Shown here one piece after another: positions 50,290 through 60,279 of a DNA stretch of 64,000 nt. Source of the stretch: Haloarcula laminariae (GTDB lineage: Archaea > Halobacteriota > Halobacteria > Halobacteriales > Haloarculaceae). The notes beneath the pieces are model-generated. The model saw only the letters and a program-made list of their open reading frames with translations, was not told the origin of the DNA and searched no databases. Position 1 is the first letter of the stretch. Every line of letters begins with the position of its first letter. The position numbers were made by a program, and so were the translations under genes. Location: the NCBI RefSeq assembly GCF_025457605.1, contig NZ_JAMZFY010000001.1, positions 62,001 through 126,000 on the forward strand, read 5' to 3'.

Positions 50290-51756
50290 TTACCATTTGA
50301 ACGTTTCCCGAACTGACTGAAACGCAAGCCGCGACAACAGCCTTGTCGGCCCCCGCTTCGGAACCTCCCGAAGGGTATCAATCGTCCCTGGCGGTTCAGC
50401 CCCACCAATGTCCAGCTCCCAGCCCGTCTCGTTTGCAAAGCGGTCGACAGCTTCCTCCGCCTGCCGTCGCACCTTGTCTACGTTCATCGTTACCGGGTTC
50501 CCGTCTCTTAGGACTACATCTCCGTCGACGATGACCGTCTCTACGTCGGCCGGGGCAGCGTTGTTCACAATGTGGGCGGGGATGTTGGTCAGGGGCGTGA
50601 ATTTCGGTTTCTCCATATCCAAGAGAATCAGGTCAGCTCGTTTGCCGGATTCGACACTCCCGATTTCGTCACCAACACCGAGAGCCCGTGCTCCATCGAC
50701 AGTGAGCATTCGGACGAGTTCCATCGAACTATACTGTCCCGCGGTCCGCTTGAGGTTGGCTGCGAGGCGAGCCTGTCGAGCTTCGCCGAACAGACTGTAC
50801 GAATCGTGCCAGTAGTGGTCGTCAATTCCCAACCCGACATCGACGCCCGCCGCTCGCAACTCGGGGACTGGTGTCCACTGCATCTCCGCGTCGGGATTCC
50901 AGTACGAGAAGACAGAGGGACAGTGTGCGACAGACGCGCCCGTCGCGGCCGTTCGCTCGATATCAACCTCGTCAGCGACACGGAAATGTGCAGCCACGAG
51001 ACGGTCGTTGAGGAGCCCAACATCGTCGAGCAACGCAAGAGAGTCTGTGGCGCCGTTAGCTCGTGCCATCGTGTTGCCCTCCTCAAGTTCAAGCAAATGT
51101 GTATGCACGAGTAGGTCGGGATACTTCGCAGTGAGGTCTGCTGTACGCTCCCAGAGCTCCCGTGTGCAGGACCAGTCGTCGTGCGGGCAGATAGTCGCTC
51201 GAATGCGACCGCCGTAGGTATCATGGTACTCCTCGATGAAACGGCGAGCGCGGTCGAACTGTTCGTCAACAGGCTCGTCCCAGAAGAGGTCCGTAATTAC
51301 CGGGCCGAAGAACCCACGAAGCCCAGCCTCGCCAAACGCCTCTGCACCGGTATCGGGCTGAACGTCCATCGAGTTACTCGTCGTAACACCGGCAAGCGCG
51401 AAGTTCAGCGCAGCTAATTCGTATCCCGCATCGACGAGATAGTCGAACTCGTCGTCGGCTAGGCGACCAAAGATAGCGGTCATGCTTCCCATCATCTCCT
51501 GCAGGCTGAGGTCGCTGAACGCCCCGATCAGTGGCGTAAGTTCGAGATGGGTGTGGGCGTTGACGAGTCCCGGCATCACGAGCTTCCCATCGCCGTCGAT
51601 GACTTCCGTGGCTGCCATGGCCGCATCGTTGTTTTTGGACTCATGGACGTCCACGATATGTCCGTCGTCGACAACGACCGTCCCACGCTCGTAGAGCCGG
51701 TTGCGATCGTCGACAGTCAAGACGAGTGCATCGTGGACGACCAAGTCAGCGGACAC
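50290..51756 (-). CDS. Amidohydrolase of the MTA/SAH deaminase-chlorohydrolase group
   Basis: A 488-residue metal-dependent hydrolase. Metal-binding motifs are VNAHTHLELTP (two His), LLVHTHLLELEEGNTMARAN (His), RLVAAHFRVADEVDIERTAA (His) and LGIDDHYWHDSYSLFGEA (Asp). The N-terminal beta-domain reads LVLTVDDRNRLYERGTVVVD. The family deaminates nucleosides such as methylthioadenosine or guanine, or dechlorinates triazines. The GIDDHYWHDSYSLF segment differs from the usual GTDxxxSNNxLD, so its substrate may be different. It has no obvious partner genes. A fragment of a relative is at 2311-3013. Confidence 0.85.
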   Translation of the reverse strand: MSADLVVHDALVLTVDDRNRLYERGTVVVDDGHIVDVHESKNNDAAMAATEVIDGDGKLVMPGLVNAHTHLELTPLIGAFSDLSLQEMMGSMTAIFGRLADDEFDYLVDAGYELAALNFALAGVTTSNSMDVQPDTGAEAFGEAGLRGFFGPVITDLFWDEPVDEQFDRARRFIEEYHDTYGGRIRATICPHDDWSCTRELWERTADLTAKYPDLLVHTHLLELEEGNTMARANGATDSLALLDDVGLLNDRLVAAHFRVADEVDIERTAATGASVAHCPSVFSYWNPDAEMQWTPVPELRAAGVDVGLGIDDHYWHDSYSLFGEARQARLAANLKRTAGQYSSMELVRMLTVDGARALGVGDEIGSVESGKRADLILLDMEKPKFTPLTNIPAHIVNNAAPADVETVIVDGDVVLRDGNPVTMNVDKVRRQAEEAVDRFANETGWELDIGGAEPPGTIDTLREVPKRGPTRLLSRLAFQSVRETFKW

Positions 51757-51884
51757 GCTCAGTCACCCCCGAAGTGAATTCGCTAGGGCATCGTGTCCCT
51801 GATAAGAGGGGGTGAACGCAGAACTCTAACAGGTGTGCCGATACGGAGTGCTGCCTCTCGTTGACCCGGTGTGACGAGATTCTG

Positions 51885-53285
51885 TTAGTGGTCATGGCTG
51901 CCGGCCCCACCTCCTTCAGAAACGTGTGGGTGTTTGTCTGAGAAATCAGTCGGATGTTCCTCGAAGGACTGCTTGCAGCGTTCCGAACAGAAGTAGTACG
52001 TCTCACCGTCGTGGGAGAGACTCGGCCCGCTGTCGTCAGTCCGCATCCCACAGACGGGGTCGCGGTACTGACCGGGCGCCCCAAGCCCTCGACGGTAGAC
52101 GTAGAGTAGGAATCCTGAGAGGGCAAACGCGATGACGTTGAGGTAGAACGTGTAGTTAAGTTCGAAATACGTCTGCTCGGTCGCGGTCTCTCCGCCCGCG
52201 AGGTCTGGGACGATACCGAGCGCGTTGAACAGTTCCTCCATGAGAAAGCCCGTGAACGCCATCGTCACGAAGAACACGCCGAGGATGTACAGCATCACCT
52301 TCCAGCCGTAGTACTTCCGGTAGACGTTCAGTACAGGAATCGTGATGAGGTCGGCGTAGACGAAAGCGATGACGCCGGCGAAGCTGATACCCCCGCCCCA
52401 GAGGGCAACGGCAAATGGCACGTTGCCCATGCTCCCGACGAAGCTGATGACGGCGATAGCGACGCCCATAATAGCGTTCTCGGCGCTTACGAGGACACCC
52501 TCGCCCTGGAGGAACAGCTTGTTCCACACTGATTGTGGGACGAATACGATGACGAATCCCGAGATTAGGAAGCCTGCGACGACATCTTTCCATATCATCG
52601 ACCACTCCTTGCGGTACTGATTGCCGACCTTGTACCAACCGCCCCACGACAGGAGTTCTTCGCGCCAGCCCCCGCTGCTGGCGGCTTCCTGCTCGTAGGT
52701 CTCCATACAACCTTCCGAGCAGAACTTCAACGTCTCGCCGCCATCGGTCACCAGTGAGAACTCGTCTTTACCCTCCATCCCACAGGTTGGGTCCTCGGTA
52801 ATCCCGTGGTCGTGGTCACGGTCGTTGAGCTCCTGTCTGACTTCGTCGAAGAGATTCTCCGGTAGCGTTAGATGGACAAGGACTGCCATCACCCCGATGA
52901 GGATGACGCCACCCAGCAGCTCTGCAACCAGGAACTCCCACCCAAGCAGGATGAGAATCATCAACCCCAGTTCGACGATAAGGTTCGTTGAGGCGAACAT
53001 GAAGGCGAGAACGTTCACCACGTGTGCCCCCTTCTTGAACAGTCCCTTCCCAATAGCAATCGCACCGAAGCTACACCCGCTACTTGCAGCGCCAAACAAC
53101 GTCGCTTTCGTGACACCAACTATAGTTTCCTCGCCCAGTACTCTTGCCATACGTTCTTTCGAGACGTAGACCTGTACGAGACTCGTGATAATGAGCCCCA
53201 TGATAATGGCCCAGGCCGCTGTCCAAAGGAAGCCGAACCCGATCCGTAAGGATTCGAAGGTTCCATCGACGATGGCACCTTGCAT
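51885..53285 (-). CDS. ArsP/DUF318-type permease with two YHS/TRASH metal-binding domains
   Basis: A 466-residue permease with two bundles of helices. The first bundle carries TKATLFGAASSGCSFGAIAI with the Cys typical of ArsP_1-like permeases; the second has GVAIAVISFVGSMGNVPFAV. Between them lies a YHS-type domain (EDPTCGMEGKDEFSLVTDGG, KFCSEGCMETYEQE) and at the C-terminus another (RDPVCGMRTDDSGPSLSHDG, YYFCSERCKQSFEEH), followed by a His-rich tail. The family includes organoarsenical and metal permeases. Start ATG 53285 gives MQGAIVDGTFES. It lies downstream of copA on the same strand. Confidence 0.82.
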   Translation of the reverse strand: MQGAIVDGTFESLRIGFGFLWTAAWAIIMGLIITSLVQVYVSKERMARVLGEETIVGVTKATLFGAASSGCSFGAIAIGKGLFKKGAHVVNVLAFMFASTNLIVELGLMILILLGWEFLVAELLGGVILIGVMAVLVHLTLPENLFDEVRQELNDRDHDHGITEDPTCGMEGKDEFSLVTDGGETLKFCSEGCMETYEQEAASSGGWREELLSWGGWYKVGNQYRKEWSMIWKDVVAGFLISGFVIVFVPQSVWNKLFLQGEGVLVSAENAIMGVAIAVISFVGSMGNVPFAVALWGGGISFAGVIAFVYADLITIPVLNVYRKYYGWKVMLYILGVFFVTMAFTGFLMEELFNALGIVPDLAGGETATEQTYFELNYTFYLNVIAFALSGFLLYVYRRGLGAPGQYRDPVCGMRTDDSGPSLSHDGETYYFCSERCKQSFEEHPTDFSDKHPHVSEGGGAGSHDH

Positions 53286-53456
53286 ATCTAATACATCGGG
53301 GGTATGATTTTTTGCTGTTGTTCTTAACAAACCAAGATCGAAGCGGAGCGATTCCGAATATCCGAAAGCGAGACTGAGTTTCAGTCGTCAGTCCAGTCGA
53401 CGCTACTATCCAGTCACAGCAGCGAAGTTGGGACCAAAAATCCAGATTCGTTCGGT

Positions 53457-56063
53457 CTATCGGAACCAGCCCAACAGTTCGTAGTCGTGGTCGGGGGTGT
53501 ACCGGCGGAACAGCAGGCTGTTCGACAGCACCGACACGCTAGAGAAGGCCATTGCGCCGGCGGCGAGGACGGGCTGTAGCAGGCCGAGCGAGGCCAGTGG
53601 AATCATCGCCGTGTTGTAGCCCAGCGCCCACACGAGGTTCTGCTTGATCTTCATGAGCGTCGCGTCCGAGATGCGGATCGCTTTCACGACATCCACCGGA
53701 TCGTCGCGCATCAGCGTGACATCCGCGGCTTCGATGGCGACGTCCGTCCCGCTACCGATAGCCGTGCCAACGTAGGCAACCGCGAGTGCCGGGGCATCGT
53801 TGACGCCGTCACCAACCATCATCGCCTTGCGCCCATCGTCTTGAATCGTCTCGACGGCATCGGACTTGTCTTCGGGCAGGACCTCAGCGCGGACGTTGTC
53901 CGGGTCGATGCCGACCTGCTGGGCGACCGCCCGAGCAGTACGCTCGTTGTCGCCGGTGATCATCATTACGTCGGCACCACGCTCCCGGAGCTGACTCACT
54001 GCGTCTTTCGCGCTCTCCTTGATGGTGTCGGCGTCAGCGACGACACCTGCGAGTTTACCCTCGTACGCGACGAGCATCGCCGTCTTTCCCTCCTTTTCCA
54101 GCCGTTCCATCGTCTCCTGGGCGGGCGAGGGGTCAATATCGTTGTCCCGCAGCAGTTTCCGGTTGCCGACCAGCACTTCACTGCCGTCGACTGTCGCTCG
54201 AATTCCGTGACCGGGGACGTTCTCAAAGTCCTCGGGGTCGGAGACATCGAGGGCGCGGTCTTTTGCGCCCTCGACAATAGCACGGGCCAGCGGGTGTTCG
54301 CTGCCACTCTCGGCGGTCGCCGCGAGTCGGAGTACGTCGTCCTCGCCGAGACGGTCACGCGCCGTCAGTTGCCCACCGTCGGCTGCAGCGCCACTACCGT
54401 CGGTGACTGGCTGGCCGTTGTCGAAGACGACGACGTCGGTCAGCTCCATTGCACCTTTCGTGAGTGTCCCGGTCTTGTCGAACACGACCGTGTCGACGTC
54501 CTTCGCGCGTTCGAGAATGTCGCCGCCCTTGAACAGGACACCGTTCTGAGCGCCGATAGTCGTCCCGACCATTGTGGCGGCGGGCGTCGCCAGCCCCAAC
54601 GCGCAAGGACAGGCGATGAGCACCGCGGAGGCGAACACGACGACGGCAAACTCGAACACTGAGACGCCGCCTGCGGCGACGGGGCCGCCAGCGACGAGAT
54701 CCCACAGCGGGAGCCAGTCGACGAAGCCGGCCAGCGCCTGGGGGAACAGGAACCAGACGGCCCCCCAGAGCACAGCGTTGGCGATGACCGCCGGCACGAA
54801 GTACGCCGAGATTCGGTCAGCGAGGTTCTGTATATCGGGCTGGCGGGACTGGGCCTCCTTGACCGTCTGGACGATCTGCTGGAGGGCAGTGTCTTTTCCG
54901 ACCTTTGTCGCCTCGATAACGAGGACGCCGTTCTCGTTGATCGTCGAGCCGACAACCTCGTCGCCTTCGCCCTTCTCGACGGGAACGGACTCGCCCGTAA
55001 CCATCGATTCGTCGACCGCGCTCTGTCCGTCAACGACGACCCCATCAGTGGGAATCTGCTCGCCGGGGCGAACCTTCATCCCGTCACCGACCTCGACATC
55101 TTCGAGCGGAATCTCCTCCTCATTCCCGTCCTCGTCGAGGATGGTAGCCGTGTCAGCCTCCATCTCCAGCAGCTTACGTAGCGCCTCGCCGGCCTGGCCC
55201 TTCGAGCGGGCTTCGAGGTAGTTCCCGAGCGTGATGAACACGAGGATAAGCGCTGCCGTGTCGAAGTACATCCCACCGGCGATGGCACCGAGTAGGACAG
55301 CAACGGAGTAGACGTATGCCGTGGTCGAACCCAAGGCGATGAGCACGTCCATATTGGCGCGCCCGTTCTTGACCAAGGCCTTGTAGGAGTTCTTGTAGAA
55401 GGGCCAACCCAGCACAAGCTGGACGGGCGTCGCCAGCAGGAACTCCACCCAGCCGAACTCGACACCGAGAACCGTCTCCGGTAGGACGCCACCGCCCAGC
55501 AGGAACTTCTCGGCGAGGAAAAACAGCATGGGCGCCGACAGCGCTGCACCGAACAGGGTCAGCCTGAACTGCCGCCGAATCTCTTCCTGTCGGGCGGCCT
55601 CCCGCGCGTCGCCGCCCGACTCGTCCTCGCTGGCCCCGTCTTCCCGGACGGGTGCGTAGCCGGCGTCCTCGATAGCGTCGTAGAAGTCCCCGTGGCCCGC
55701 TTCTGCTGGGTTGTACCGGACCTGTGCCTCGTCGGTCGCGTAGTTGACATCGGCTTCGATGACACCCGGCGTCCGTTCGAGTGCGTCTTGCACCGTCTCC
55801 GAGCAGTTCGCACACGACATGTCGGTGATGCCGATTGTCGCCGAGTCAGACACGGGCGAGTAGCCCGCGTCCTCGATGGCGTCGTATATCCGCCCGAGTG
55901 TGACTTCCTCGGGATCGTACTCGACACTCCCTTCGTCGGTAGCGAAGTTGATGTTCGCCGTCCGTACGCCGTTTAGCGACTCGACTGCGTCGGAGATGGT
56001 TTGCGAGCAGTTCGCGCAACTCATCCCCTGAATATCGATGTGGGTCGTTCGCTCACTCATCAT
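53457..56063 (-). CDS. copA: CopA-type Cu(I) P1B-ATPase with two HMA domains
   Basis: An 868-residue P1B-1 ATPase. Two N-terminal HMA domains each have MSCANCS ([20 protein letters not shown] and [20 protein letters not shown]). The core has C485-P-C in [20 protein letters not shown], phosphorylated Asp529 ([11 protein letters not shown]), EHPLARAI (HP locus), [12 protein letters not shown] and [16 protein letters not shown] with a following ALGLATP marks Cu(I)/Ag(I) exporters. Met-Met start at 56063 or 56060. The upstream gene is the Lrp-TRASH copper regulator, on the same strand, 101 bp away. Confidence 0.95.
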   Translation of the reverse strand: MMSERTTHIDIQGMSCANCSQTISDAVESLNGVRTANINFATDEGSVEYDPEEVTLGRIYDAIEDAGYSPVSDSATIGITDMSCANCSETVQDALERTPGVIEADVNYATDEAQVRYNPAEAGHGDFYDAIEDAGYAPVREDGASEDESGGDAREAARQEEIRRQFRLTLFGAALSAPMLFFLAEKFLLGGGVLPETVLGVEFGWVEFLLATPVQLVLGWPFYKNSYKALVKNGRANMDVLIALGSTTAYVYSVAVLLGAIAGGMYFDTAALILVFITLGNYLEARSKGQAGEALRKLLEMEADTATILDEDGNEEEIPLEDVEVGDGMKVRPGEQIPTDGVVVDGQSAVDESMVTGESVPVEKGEGDEVVGSTINENGVLVIEATKVGKDTALQQIVQTVKEAQSRQPDIQNLADRISAYFVPAVIANAVLWGAVWFLFPQALAGFVDWLPLWDLVAGGPVAAGGVSVFEFAVVVFASAVLIACPCALGLATPAATMVGTTIGAQNGVLFKGGDILERAKDVDTVVFDKTGTLTKGAMELTDVVVFDNGQPVTDGSGAAADGGQLTARDRLGEDDVLRLAATAESGSEHPLARAIVEGAKDRALDVSDPEDFENVPGHGIRATVDGSEVLVGNRKLLRDNDIDPSPAQETMERLEKEGKTAMLVAYEGKLAGVVADADTIKESAKDAVSQLRERGADVMMITGDNERTARAVAQQVGIDPDNVRAEVLPEDKSDAVETIQDDGRKAMMVGDGVNDAPALAVAYVGTAIGSGTDVAIEAADVTLMRDDPVDVVKAIRISDATLMKIKQNLVWALGYNTAMIPLASLGLLQPVLAAGAMAFSSVSVLSNSLLFRRYTPDHDYELLGWFR

Positions 56064-56164
56064 CTGTACAAAGGGGTTCCTTATTCAATCGGATTTCTCT
56101 TTCAGAACCACAGCTTTCCGTCTCCAAAATTTTTGATTGTAAGACGAACGTGAGGCACACCTTC

Positions 56165-56764
56165 TCAATCTGCATCCTCTCGGAGCTGTTCATATTTCTC
56201 CTCGAAGCGACTCTCACAGGAGGGGCAACAGAACTGATACAGCGACCCGTCGATTCGGGTCGCCGTTCCCTCGCTGTCGACCGTATTGCCACACTGGGCA
56301 CAGGTGAGAGCGAACTCCGTTCCACCGAGGTCCGGTGACCAGTCCGCACCCGCGAGAAGTTCCACATCGAAGTCCGCGACAGCATCGTCCTCGACGTGGT
56401 CTGCGAGCCAACTCGCGATGTCGTTGTCAGGGACTCTAGCGAAGACGACTACGTCCGCTTCAGCCGTGACAAACACATGCTCGACGACGCCCGATTGCAG
56501 GAGCGTTCCTTTGACAGACTCGACCGACGGCCCCGACGGAGCGATATCGAGTGTCAGCAACACCGGGATGCCCTTCCGAAGTTGCGAGCGGTCCACATCA
56601 AGCGTGAACCGCCGGATAACGCCCATCTCCTGTAATCGTTCGACTCTATCCGATACCGCTGGTGCCGACAGCCCGACCACGTCTGCAATGTCACTGTACG
56701 GTCGCCGGGCGTTGGCCAGCAGGAGTTGCAAGATTTCGAGGTCGGTCTCATCGAGTTCGCGCAT
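56165..56764 (-). CDS. Lrp/AsnC-type copper regulator with TRASH domain
   Basis: A 199-residue protein. An AsnC-type HTH (RELDETDLEILQLLLANARR, PYSDIADVVGLSAPAVSDRV, ERLQEMGVIRRFTL) is followed by a RAM-like beta-alpha domain and a C-terminal TRASH metal-binding domain (LTCAQCGNTVDSEGTATRID, YQFCCPSCESRFEEKY). Regulators with this layout control copper exporter genes in archaea: CopT in Sulfolobus, VNG1179C in Halobacterium. It lies between copA (same strand, downstream) and the divergent copZ-copB genes and probably governs both. Confidence 0.9.
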   Translation of the reverse strand: MRELDETDLEILQLLLANARRPYSDIADVVGLSAPAVSDRVERLQEMGVIRRFTLDVDRSQLRKGIPVLLTLDIAPSGPSVESVKGTLLQSGVVEHVFVTAEADVVVFARVPDNDIASWLADHVEDDAVADFDVELLAGADWSPDLGGTEFALTCAQCGNTVDSEGTATRIDGSLYQFCCPSCESRFEEKYEQLREDAD

Positions 56765-56895
56765 ACAGAAACAATAATCGCATACAGACTAAAGTACCAC
56801 GACAAGATTGGTTTCGGTTCGAAATATTCACCGTCGTTTTGCACTAGTTCCAAAGGAGAAACCCCCATAAAAGGAGAGGGCGTATATCCTCATGT
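56765..56895. promoter_or_regulatory. Divergent promoter region of copper regulator and copZ
   Basis: A 131-bp gap separates the Lrp-TRASH gene and copZ. It contains GGTTTCGGTTCGAAATATTC (56811-56830) with a TTCGAA centre, and AGGAGA-type purine stretches ahead of copZ (56855 and 56871). The regulator could bind here to control both directions. I found no strong palindrome longer than six bases. Confidence 0.4.
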
Positions 56896-57093
56896 ATGAC
56901 GACAACCATCACCGTCGAGGGGATGACCTGCGGCCACTGTGAACAGACAGTCGAAGAAGCGCTCGAAGCAGTATCAGGCGTTAACGACGCCACGGCCGAC
57001 CGGGAAGTTGAGCAGGCCGACGTCGAGGGCGACGTCGAGGTTCAGGCCCTCGTGGATGCCGTCGAAGACGCCGGCTACACCGCCCACGCCTGA
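56896..57093 (+). CDS. copZ: CopZ-type copper chaperone
   Basis: A 65-residue single HMA domain: MTTTITVEGMTCGHCEQTVE, with the MTCGHC copper motif at residues 10-15, then EALEAVSGVNDATADREVEQ and ALVDAVEDAGYTAHA. Such proteins carry Cu(I) to CopA-type ATPases and to regulators. It lies upstream of a CopB-type ATPase with a gap of 116 bp and is divergent from the Lrp-TRASH gene. This matches the haloarchaeal copper set of exporter, chaperone and TRASH regulator. Confidence 0.93.
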   Translation: MTTTITVEGMTCGHCEQTVEEALEAVSGVNDATADREVEQADVEGDVEVQALVDAVEDAGYTAHA

Positions 57094-57209
57094 AGGGGCG
57101 TCACACTGACCACCAAACCCGTCACTCTCGTTCGAGTCGTCCCGTTGGCTTTCCCCGGTAGGGTCTGCGTGTGGGCACTACAGTGGGTGACGGTACCATT
57201 AGACAAGCA

Positions 57210-59540
57210 ATGACTGACCATACAGACCACGACCCACCGGAGGAACAGTCGCCGGACCGCTCATCTACAGCGCAGTCCGAGGACTCGGTTGCCTGTTGTC
57301 GCATCTGTCAACTCCAGGCAGCCAGCGACGGCGACTGGACGGGCCAGAACCCGCAAGAACGCACGGCAGACGCGTCCGAGAAACAGGTACCAACAGAGGC
57401 TAAAGAGCATCAGCACGATCACTCGACCCACGCCGACAGTCAAGAGCGGGATACGCACCGGGCCGAACAGGAGATACACGAGCGAACGGAACACGGCGAG
57501 AGCCACGAGCAACACAAACACGACGGCCACGAGGAACATGGTGGCCACGGTGAGCAGGACGGGCACGCCGGGATGCACACCGGCCACGAACAGATGTTCC
57601 GCCGGCGGTTCTTCGTCTCGACGGCGCTGTCTTTTCCGGTACTCCTGTATAGTCCGTTCATTCAGGGCGCGCTCGGATTCTCCGCGCCGGCGTTCCCAGG
57701 GAGCGCTTGGGTAACACCCGTCTTCGCGGTGATCGTCTTCGCCTACGGTGGGATTCCGTTCCTGCAGATGGCCAGTCCCGAACTGAAAGACCGGTCGCCG
57801 GGGATGATGACGCTCATCTCAATGGCGATCACTGTGGCGTTCGTCTATTCTGTCGCGAGCCTGTTCCTGCCGGGTACGACACCCTTTTTCTGGGAACTGG
57901 TCACGCTGATCGACATCATGCTGCTCGGTCACTGGATAGAGATGCGGTCGGTCCGAGCGGCCTCTGGTGCGCTGGACGAACTGGCGAAGCTCATGCCCGA
58001 CACGGCCGAGCGCGTTACCGAGAGCGGCGACACCGAGGAGGTGCCCGTCTCTGAACTCGAAGAGGGAGATGTCCTGCTCGTTCGTCCTGGGGCGAGCGTC
58101 CCCGCCGATGGCGAAGTCGTCGAGGGGAACTCTTCAGTCGACGAGTCGATGATTACGGGCGAGTCGCTCCCAGTCGATAAGGAGCCGGGCGTAGAGGTCG
58201 TCGCTGGCACCGTCAACCAGGACGGTAGTCTGCGAGTCCGTGTGACGAAGACCGGCGACGAGACGGCGCTCGCTGGCATCATGCGGCTCGTCGAGGACGC
58301 CCAGCAGTCGAAGTCGAAGACACAGCTGCTTGCCGACCGGGCGTCAGGCTGGCTGTTCTACGGCGCCCTCGGTGTCGCGACCATCACAGCCATCGCGTGG
58401 GTCCTCGCGGTGGGGCTGAACATCGCCGTCCTTGAACGCGTTGTGACCGTCCTCGTCATCGCCTGTCCTCACGCACTCGGCCTTGCCGTCCCGCTCGTTG
58501 TCGCCATCAACACGTCGACGGCCGCCCAAAATGGGATCCTCATCCGCGACCGTATCGCCATGGAGGAAGCCCGGAATCTAGATACGGTGATGTTCGACAA
58601 GACCGGGACACTCACCAAAGGGGAACAGGGTGTCGTTAGCGTCGAGACGGCGGACGGCTGGTCCGAGGAGGAAGCGTTCGAGGTGGCCGCTGGCGTCGAA
58701 GGTGACTCCGAACACATGATTGCCCGCGCGATTCGGACTGCCGCCAAGGAACGCGGCGTTCAGCGGGCGAGCGTCTCGAACTTCCAGAACCTTCGTGGGC
58801 TCGGGGTCAAAGCTACAGCTGGCGGCGAGACAGTCCACCTTGGCGGTCCGAATCTCCTCGAAAAGCTCGGCATCGAACTCCAGGCAGAGATTACGTCGTT
58901 CGCCGAGGAAGCCGGCTCGAACGCCCAGACGGTCATCTATCTCGTGCAGGACGAGTCCAACGTCGTCGCGGCGTTCGCGCTGGCGGACGTCATCCGCGAG
59001 GAGAGCAGACAGACCATCGACGCCCTCCACGCGATGGACATCGAGGTGGCGATGTTGACCGGTGACTCCGAAGACGTCGCGAGGGCCGTCTCCGAAGAAC
59101 TGGGTATCGACCAGTACTTCGCCGAAGTGCTCCCCGAGGAGAAGGACACGAAAGTCGAACAGCTCCAGTCCGAGGGGAAACTGGTCGCGATGGTCGGCGA
59201 CGGCGTCAACGACGCGCCAGCGCTGACGAGAGCAGACGTCGGGATTGCGATTGGCTCGGGTACCGACGTGGCAATCGAGTCGGGCGACATCATCCTCGTT
59301 GAGAACAACCCCAGTGACGTGGTTCGACTCATCAAGCTCTCGAAGGCGAGCTACCGGAAGATGCAGGAGAACCTCGTCTGGGCGACCGGATACAACGTGT
59401 TCGCACTTCCCCTCGCGGCTGGCGTCCTCGCACCGATTGGGATTCTTCTCTCGCCGGCCATCGGCGCGGTGTTCATGTCGCTGTCGACGGTCATCGTTGC
59501 TATCAACGCCCGCAGACTCCGTGGGGTCGACCTCTCGTGA
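57210..59540 (+). CDS. copB: Second CopB-type copper P1B-ATPase (CPH motif)
   Basis: A 776-residue P1B-3 ATPase related to that at 15282-17537. The N-terminus begins [20 protein letters not shown], has a Cys cluster ([10 protein letters not shown]) not seen in the other copy, then a His-rich region ([20 protein letters not shown]). Core motifs: C419-P-H in [13 protein letters not shown], phosphorylated Asp463 in [32 protein letters not shown]. The family handles Cu(II)/Cu(I) export. ATG 57210 is preferred to a GTG further up. Its stop overlaps the start of the methyltransferase gene (TGATG). Confidence 0.93.
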   Translation: MTDHTDHDPPEEQSPDRSSTAQSEDSVACCRICQLQAASDGDWTGQNPQERTADASEKQVPTEAKEHQHDHSTHADSQERDTHRAEQEIHERTEHGESHEQHKHDGHEEHGGHGEQDGHAGMHTGHEQMFRRRFFVSTALSFPVLLYSPFIQGALGFSAPAFPGSAWVTPVFAVIVFAYGGIPFLQMASPELKDRSPGMMTLISMAITVAFVYSVASLFLPGTTPFFWELVTLIDIMLLGHWIEMRSVRAASGALDELAKLMPDTAERVTESGDTEEVPVSELEEGDVLLVRPGASVPADGEVVEGNSSVDESMITGESLPVDKEPGVEVVAGTVNQDGSLRVRVTKTGDETALAGIMRLVEDAQQSKSKTQLLADRASGWLFYGALGVATITAIAWVLAVGLNIAVLERVVTVLVIACPHALGLAVPLVVAINTSTAAQNGILIRDRIAMEEARNLDTVMFDKTGTLTKGEQGVVSVETADGWSEEEAFEVAAGVEGDSEHMIARAIRTAAKERGVQRASVSNFQNLRGLGVKATAGGETVHLGGPNLLEKLGIELQAEITSFAEEAGSNAQTVIYLVQDESNVVAAFALADVIREESRQTIDALHAMDIEVAMLTGDSEDVARAVSEELGIDQYFAEVLPEEKDTKVEQLQSEGKLVAMVGDGVNDAPALTRADVGIAIGSGTDVAIESGDIILVENNPSDVVRLIKLSKASYRKMQENLVWATGYNVFALPLAAGVLAPIGILLSPAIGAVFMSLSTVIVAINARRLRGVDLS

Positions 59541-60217
59541 TGGATGCGTTTCGCCAATGGGCTTTCGACCGTCGCGACCACGCACATAGCCAGCGCGTCT
59601 ACGACTGGTGGAGCCGACACGACCGTGTGTACGCCGGCTTCGTCACAGCCTTTCTATTGGGTCGGACAGGTGAATTTCGGGACCGGACGGTGGCCGCCCT
59701 CTCGCTGGAGCGAGGTGATACCGTCCTCGATGTCGGCTGTGGGCCAGGGCCCAACTTCGAGCGCCTTGCTGGCGCTGTCGGTCCGACTGGCACTATCGTC
59801 GGCGTCGACGCGAGCCCCGGCATGGTCAAGCGGGCGAGAGAACGCGGCGAGGAACTCGACTGTGAAACTGAAGTGCTTCGAGCCGACGCCGGACGATTAC
59901 CAGTAGCGAACGAACGCTTCGACGGGGTGTGTGCGACACTTTCTCTGAGTGCAATGGGCGATGTTGGGACAGTCGTAGAAGAGATATCTGACGTTCTGCG
60001 GCCCGGTGGACGAATCGCGGTGCTCGACGCGCAATCCTTCCAGACTGCACCGCTTCGCTGGCTCAATCCGCTCATCGAAGGCGTCTCAGCTTACATGACC
60101 AACTGGTATCCCGACGCCCCCATCATCAAATCGGTCGAAGAGACGTTCACATCGATTTCCATAGAGACATTTCACGGTGAGACGGTCTATGTCGTAACTG
60201 CGGTTGAGGGAAGGTGA
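59540..60217 (+). CDS. Class I SAM-dependent methyltransferase coupled to copB
   Basis: A 225-residue methyltransferase of the UbiE/ArsM-like group. Motif I is VLDVGCGPGPNFERLAGAVG, then IVGVDASPGMVKRARERGEE (motif post-I), LRADAGRLPVANERFDGVCA and LRPGGRIAVLDAQSFQTAPL. The ArsM cysteines needed for arsenite methylation are not all present, so arsenic methylation is doubtful. The start codon overlaps the copB stop, so it is made with the copper pump. A lipid, quinone or small-molecule substrate is possible. GTG 59537 is an alternative start. Confidence 0.82.
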   Translation: MDAFRQWAFDRRDHAHSQRVYDWWSRHDRVYAGFVTAFLLGRTGEFRDRTVAALSLERGDTVLDVGCGPGPNFERLAGAVGPTGTIVGVDASPGMVKRARERGEELDCETEVLRADAGRLPVANERFDGVCATLSLSAMGDVGTVVEEISDVLRPGGRIAVLDAQSFQTAPLRWLNPLIEGVSAYMTNWYPDAPIIKSVEETFTSISIETFHGETVYVVTAVEGR

Positions 60218-60231
60218 CACGTGCTGGTCCG

Positions 60232-60247
60232 TTGGAATATGTTCCAA
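60232..60247. promoter_or_regulatory. Inverted repeat TTGGAATATGTTCCAA
   Basis: TTGGAA and TTCCAA are exact inverted arms with a TATG spacer. It resembles the perfect palindrome at 20259-20272 in front of the ZntA-type gene, with two extra bases in the centre. It lies between the methyltransferase stop and an IS6 element, so any gene it controlled may have been displaced. Confidence 0.5.
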
Positions 60248-60279
60248 TAGCTCAGGCTGATTGTTGTCAATATCGTAGT

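Noticed and set aside
59540-60217. Arsenite methyltransferase (ArsM)
   Set aside because: The domain is a generic class I methyltransferase. Too few cysteines are present at positions expected for arsenite binding, and there is no ArsR or arsenic gene next to it.
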